A stretch of 64,000 nucleotides of DNA from Gemmatimonas aurantiaca (GTDB lineage Bacteria; Gemmatimonadota; Gemmatimonadetes; Gemmatimonadales; Gemmatimonadaceae). How positions within the stretch are numbered: the first letter of the stretch is position 1; the number at the start of each line of letters is the position of its first letter. This document shows positions 60,006 through 64,000 of this stretch, piece by piece. The stretch covers positions 1-64,000 of the forward strand of contig NZ_JBBCJO010000013.1 in assembly GCF_037190085.1 (NCBI RefSeq), given 5' to 3'. The notes below the pieces were generated by a model. It saw nothing but the letters and a program-made list of their open reading frames with translations, was not told the origin of the DNA and searched no databases. Position numbers and translations under genes: made by a program.

Positions 60006-61724
60006 ATGAACGCAGGGACCTTCCGGATCGCTCGTCCGTCCTGGACGCTCGCGATCGGATCGATGGTGATGGCGTTGGTGACGCCGTTCGGCGTGGTGCA
60101 GGCCGGAATACGTGCGGAGGCAGCATCGGAAACGTCGTACGCGTCGGCGTACGTGCGGCAGACCAGCGGTGCGCAGACGAAGACGTCGTCAAAAACACCG
60201 GCGAAGGCGAGTTCGCAGAAACGCACGCCGGCCACCAAACGTGCGGTCCCGACCAAGAAACGTCCGCCGGCGCGCGCGGCGGCCGGTACGACGCGGCGTG
60301 CGGCCAAGGCGCCGATCGTCCCCGTGTTGCACTACACGACGCCGCGCGGCACCGATGCCCTGAGCAGCGATCTGGGAACGTTGCTGGGCAGCCGCACGCG
60401 CAATGGGGAGTGGGGCGCGATAGTGGTCAGCATCTCGCGCGGGGACACGCTGTTCGCCCGCAGCGCCGATCGGCCCATGGTGCCGGCCAGCACGATGAAG
60501 TTGTTCACGTCGGCCATCGCGCTCGAGAAGCTCGGGCCGGAACACACGTTCAGCACCGATGTCCTCCGTGACGGCCCGCTCGATTCGAGCGGGGTGCTGT
60601 CGGGTGATCTCGTGCTGCGCGGCGACGGCGATCCGTCGCTCTCGCCCCGCTTCGTGCGCGGCGGGCCCGATGCGGCCATGAATCTGCTGGCGCAGTTCAC
60701 CGTGGGTGCCGGTGTCCGGCACGTGACGGGAGATCTCATCGCCGATGCGTCGGCATTCGAATCACGCCGCATCCCCGAAGGTTGGTTGACGCGGTATGCG
60801 GGCGCGGGATATGCCGCGCCATTCTCGGCGTTGTCGCTGAACGAAAACATCGTGATCGTGGGGGTGACAGCCGGGGAATCGGGCAGCGCGGCGCGCGTGT
60901 TCCTCGAACCGGCCACGAAGGGACTCAGCATCACCAACACCGTGCGCACGGTCGCCGGTGGAGGCTCGAGCATCTCGGCCCGACGGGTGGGCGATGATCG
61001 GGTGGTGGTGTCGGGGACGATCGGCGCGCGTGCCGGCACGGTGCGCTATCAATTGGTGGTGGGAGACCCGGTGGTCTTCACGGCGGGGGCGTTCCGCGCC
61101 GCGCTCGAAGCGCAGGGTGTGAAGGTGGATGGTGACATCAAGGTGGGACGCACCCCGGCCTCGGCGGCCGTGGTCACCAGTCTGCCGTCACCGCCACTGG
61201 CCCGCCTGGTGTCGGTCATGAATCGCGAGAGCATCAACCTGTACGCCGAGATGCTGTATCGCGGCGCCGCGCGTGGTGAGGACCGGCAGACGGTGGGATC
61301 GGCGGAGACGGCGGTGACGACGCTCAAGGACTTCCTCGTGCGGCAGGTCGGCACCGCGCCCGATGCCGTGACCGCCACCGATGGCAGTGGTCTGTCGGTG
61401 CTCGATCGTGTGACACCACGTTCGCTGGTGCAGCTGCTCGATCATGCGCACCATGCGCCTTGGGGCAGTGCGTTCCACGCCTCGCTCCCCGTGGCCGGCG
61501 AATCGGAACTGCTGCGCAATCGCATGCGCGCCACACCCGCGCAGGGGAACCTGCACGCGAAGACCGGCACGACGAACGAAGTGATCGGTCTGTCGGGCTA
61601 CGTCACCGCGGAGAACGGCGAGATCCTGGCATTCGCGTTCCTGTACAACGGGAACGACCGCTGGCACGCCCGCGAAACCATCGATGCGATGGGACCGACG
61701 CTCGCGGCGTTCAGCAGGGAGTAA
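60006..61724 (+). CDS. dacB: D-alanyl-D-alanine carboxypeptidase/endopeptidase (PBP4, DacB family)
   Basis: A 572-residue class C penicillin-binding protein. A signal sequence (about 15-35) is followed by an unusual Lys/Arg/Thr/Ala-rich tether at 58-102. The enzyme domain has the three catalytic motifs: PASTMKLF (Ser162, Lys165), the SxN in NRESINLYAEML, and HAKTGTTNEVIG. The family-typical insertion between the first and second motifs is present (RGDGDPSL onward). It trims or cleaves peptidoglycan peptides in the periplasm. The ATG at 60006 lies 4 nt after the NagX-like stop. Confidence 0.92.
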   Translation: MNAGTFRIARPSWTLAIGSMVMALVTPFGVVQAGIRAEAASETSYASAYVRQTSGAQTKTSSKTPAKASSQKRTPATKRAVPTKKRPPARAAAGTTRRAAKAPIVPVLHYTTPRGTDALSSDLGTLLGSRTRNGEWGAIVVSISRGDTLFARSADRPMVPASTMKLFTSAIALEKLGPEHTFSTDVLRDGPLDSSGVLSGDLVLRGDGDPSLSPRFVRGGPDAAMNLLAQFTVGAGVRHVTGDLIADASAFESRRIPEGWLTRYAGAGYAAPFSALSLNENIVIVGVTAGESGSAARVFLEPATKGLSITNTVRTVAGGGSSISARRVGDDRVVVSGTIGARAGTVRYQLVVGDPVVFTAGAFRAALEAQGVKVDGDIKVGRTPASAAVVTSLPSPPLARLVSVMNRESINLYAEMLYRGAARGEDRQTVGSAETAVTTLKDFLVRQVGTAPDAVTATDGSGLSVLDRVTPRSLVQLLDHAHHAPWGSAFHASLPVAGESELLRNRMRATPAQGNLHAKTGTTNEVIGLSGYVTAENGEILAFAFLYNGNDRWHARETIDAMGPTLAAFSRE

Positions 61725-61739
61725 CGGGGGAGGAACGGA

Positions 61740-61931
61740 ACTACGGGAGCTGGAACTACGGGAGCTGGAGAAACGGGAGCTGGAGAAACGGGAGCTGGAA
61801 CCACGGGAGCTAGACCAACGGGGAACCACTGTACCCGTCTCACCGTTGGTCCAGCTCCCGTGGTTCCAGCTCCCGTGGTCCCAGCTCCCGTAGTTCCAGC
61901 TCCCGTAGTTCCCAGCTCCCGTAGTTCCCAG
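61740..61931. repeat. Palindromic array of the 15-nt repeat (copy 2)
   Basis: About five ACGGGAGCTGGAACT-type units on one strand (61740-61815) meet about six inverted units (61845-61931), separated by about 30 nt containing CCAACGG/CCGTTGG. It is the same family as at 1-205 and lies exactly between the convergent dacB and propeller genes, with a few bases to spare on each side. It could act as a bidirectional terminator or mRNA 3'-end protector. Confidence 0.92.
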
Positions 61932-61935
61932 CCCC

Positions 61936-64000
61936 TCAGCGTTTCCGCGCCTGCCTCTGCTTCCCCGTCGGCAGCGCTCCTCGTGCCGTCCGCGCTCCCG
62001 GCGCGGGCTCGAGCGAGATCGTGCCCTGGCTCCGCGCCGCAGCCAGCAGCGAGCCGCTGCCGGTGCCTGTGACGAGGGTGCTGTTGTACCCCACCGCGAA
62101 GGCGCCGCCGGTGCCGCTCGGCGAGCCGGTCACCGCCCACAGCAGGTCGGTCGTGCCGCTGCTCATGCTGCTCCACGACGTGCCGTTGAAACGCAGGATC
62201 GTGCCCGCTTCACCGGTGACATAGAGATCGCCGGCGCTCTGTCCCCAGACGCTCGTGAGCACACGGGAGGTGCCGGTGCTCACCGAACTCCAGCTGCTGC
62301 CCGATGAGCTGTAGGCCAGTCCCGTGGTGCCGGCCGAGCTGGCGCCGACGGCCACGAGGTTGGACGCGCTGCCTGCCCAGATGCCGGCGATGGTGCCCGA
62401 TGCCGGGGTGTTCATCGACGACCAGCTCGTGCCGTTGAAGCGCATCACCACACCGTTCTCGCCCGACACGTACACGTCGGACGCCGACGAGCCGAACACC
62501 GACCAGAGTGCGCCGGACGCCGTGGCCACCACGCTCCATCCCGAACCGTTGTAGCGCAGCACCTGACCGGTGGACGTCACCGCGAACACATTGCTGGCGC
62601 TCGACCCCCAGATCCCGTACACCGATCCCGACGACGGGAAGGACATGGCGGACCAGCTGCTGCCGTTCCAGCGCAGCATGGTGCCGTGGTCGCCACCGGC
62701 AAACGCATCGCTGGCGCTGCTGCCCCAGACCGTGTTGAGCGTGCTCGTCGTGGGCGTGGTCTGACGGCTCCAGGTACTGCCGTTCCAGCGGTAGATGAAC
62801 CCGAACTCGCCCACGGCCCAACTGTTGGTCGAGCCGGTCGTCCATGCGTCGATCAGATCGGGGGCCGCATTGAGCGTTTCCCAGCTCGTCGACGGTGTGC
62901 GCATGACGACACCACGCTGCCCGCCCACGACCACGTTGCCCGACCCGTCCATCGCCACGGCAAAGAGACGGGGGGCGTACGGGGTGGAGAGCGTCGACAG
63001 CGTCGAACCGTTCAACGCCAGTGCACCGTCATCGGACGCGATCACCATGCGTCCCCCGTTGGCGGAACTCCCGGCGACCCCGAACAGATCGGCGATCAGG
63101 CTGCCGGTCGACACGCGCGTCCACTGGCTGCCGTTGTAGCGCAACACCGTACCGAACGTGCCCACGACAACCACATCGTTCGCCGACGTGCCCGCGACAC
63201 TGTACAGGGTCTCGGTCGTGCCCGAACTCTGCGCGCTCCACGACGAACCGCTGTAGCGCAGCACCGTTCCACTGGTGCCCACGGCAAAGGCCACCCCGCC
63301 CGTCGACCAGACACCCGACAGCGCTTCACTCGTGCCCGTGCTCGTCGTGCTCCACGACGATCCGTTGTATCGGAGCGCGGTGCCGTTGGCGCCCACCACG
63401 AAGCCCACCGAACTGTTCTCGAGATACACGCCATAGAGCGTTTGCGCCGTGCCGCTGCTCATGGTGCTCCAGGAGGACCCGTTGAAGCGCACGATCACCC
63501 CATTCGTGCCCACGGCGATGGCGTGACTGCCGCTGGTGGCGGCGACCGCCACGAAGCGTGTGTTGTAACTCGCCCCCGTCGCCGACAGCGACCACGTGGA
63601 GCCGTTGTAGCGATAGACATTGCCCAGCGAGTTCACGGCAAAGATCGTCGACGCATCGACCGCGTCCAGCGCCACCACGTCTTCATGCAACGCCCCACCC
63701 AATCGTGTGCTCGACCAGCTCGTGACCAACTGCGTGGGCGGCGGCGGTGACGCGCTGATCGTGATCGCGGCCGTGGCGCGTTTGGTGGTGTCCACCGTGG
63801 ACAGCACCGTGATTGTGGCGTTGCCCGTGCCGAGTCCGGTGACGAGTCCGGCGAAATTCACGCTGGCCACCGAAGGATTGCTGCTGCGGTAACTCACGGC
63901 CGCCGACAGCGACCCCTGTGTCACCACCGCGGGAGTCAATTGCACGGTCTGGCCGACACCGATCGTCGCCGTACTCGGCGTCACGCTCACCGATTGGATG
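61936..64000 (-). CDS. Large secreted beta-propeller protein with Ig-like (BIG2) domain, partial
   Basis: The 3' part (about 688 residues) of a protein whose start lies beyond the right edge; the frame is open to position 64000. The visible N-terminal part is a bacterial Ig-like domain (VSVTPSTATIGVGQTVQLTP). It is followed by about a dozen degenerate repeats of roughly 35-45 residues with the core VLRYNGSSWSxMSSGT and WGSSASDVFAVG, giving one or more beta-propellers. This composition (Ser, Thr, Gly, Trp-rich, almost no Cys) is typical of secreted or surface adhesion proteins. The C-terminus is basic (GKQRQARKR). The function is not known. Confidence 0.85.
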   Translation of the reverse strand, partial: IQSVSVTPSTATIGVGQTVQLTPAVVTQGSLSAAVSYRSSNPSVASVNFAGLVTGLGTGNATITVLSTVDTTKRATAAITISASPPPPTQLVTSWSSTRLGGALHEDVVALDAVDASTIFAVNSLGNVYRYNGSTWSLSATGASYNTRFVAVAATSGSHAIAVGTNGVIVRFNGSSWSTMSSGTAQTLYGVYLENSSVGFVVGANGTALRYNGSSWSTTSTGTSEALSGVWSTGGVAFAVGTSGTVLRYSGSSWSAQSSGTTETLYSVAGTSANDVVVVGTFGTVLRYNGSQWTRVSTGSLIADLFGVAGSSANGGRMVIASDDGALALNGSTLSTLSTPYAPRLFAVAMDGSGNVVVGGQRGVVMRTPSTSWETLNAAPDLIDAWTTGSTNSWAVGEFGFIYRWNGSTWSRQTTPTTSTLNTVWGSSASDAFAGGDHGTMLRWNGSSWSAMSFPSSGSVYGIWGSSASNVFAVTSTGQVLRYNGSGWSVVATASGALWSVFGSSASDVYVSGENGVVMRFNGTSWSSMNTPASGTIAGIWAGSASNLVAVGASSAGTTGLAYSSSGSSWSSVSTGTSRVLTSVWGQSAGDLYVTGEAGTILRFNGTSWSSMSSGTTDLLWAVTGSPSGTGGAFAVGYNSTLVTGTGSGSLLAAARSQGTISLEPAPGARTARGALPTGKQRQARKR

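Overview
This 64 kb window is GC-rich chromosomal DNA, densely packed with mostly housekeeping genes. It contains no phage, IS element, CRISPR array, rRNA or tRNA that I can recognise. The gene set suggests an aerobic, Gram-negative, heterotrophic bacterium: a TonB-dependent receptor with lipoproteins, a caa3-type oxidase, ThyX instead of ThyA, a eukaryotic-like squalene synthase, and a large secreted beta-propeller protein. The gene style resembles Gemmatimonadota. That placement is inference from protein flavour, not from a marker gene.

Layout. 1-4.4 kb: a palindromic 15-nt repeat array, a divergent EF-G paralogue, thyX and a MarR regulator back to back, then a 19-nt tandem repeat. 4.4-7.6 kb: an FAD-linked D-lactate/glycolate dehydrogenase diverging from squalene synthase across a long inverted repeat. 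7.6-14.7 kb: minus-strand genes, including a set of closely spaced or overlapping genes (GHMP kinase, M20 peptidase, small protein, RNase H-like protein, membrane protein, zinc ribbon). 15-17.3 kb: a class III CoA-transferase, then an ECF sigma factor with a membrane partner. 17.5-25 kb: E3 (lpdA) and E2 (sucB) of 2-oxoglutarate dehydrogenase with a DUF72 protein, an alpha/beta hydrolase and an alcohol dehydrogenase. 25-30.6 kb: a mechanosensitive-channel-like protein, gyrA and a response-regulator diguanylate cyclase.

30.6-46.4 kb is the centrepiece: a corrinoid locus. A cobalamin riboswitch (about 43.7-43.9 kb, minus strand) precedes a roughly 13 kb minus-strand gene train: btuF, btuC, btuD, btuB, a beta-propeller lipoprotein, cbiB, a CobD-like aminotransferase, two cobO paralogues, a fused CobC-CobT protein, cobS and a second CobC-like phosphatase. 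Most junctions overlap by 1-4 nt. cobQ and cobU diverge from it. Together these genes would import a corrinoid, adenosylate it, amidate it, attach the aminopropanol arm and assemble the nucleotide loop. No corrin-ring genes are present, so salvage of incomplete corrinoids is the likely role.

46.4-64 kb: a CoA-binding protein, a saccharopine-dehydrogenase-like enzyme, an operon of a substrate-binding lipoprotein and a chemoreceptor, the caa3 oxidase operon (ctaC, ctaD, ctaE, subunit IV) with ctaG, a lipoprotein/NagX-like/PBP4 cluster, a second copy of the 15-nt palindromic array, and the 3' part of a large propeller protein that runs off the right edge.

The most unusual signal is non-coding. 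Three copies (20.0, 22.2 and 57.2 kb) of a roughly 288-nt element fold as one long hairpin with GC-rich mini-hairpin tips. In the middle copy the tips and one flank are inverted relative to the core. Several other intergenic regions, often between convergent genes, also carry long inverted or tandem repeats.
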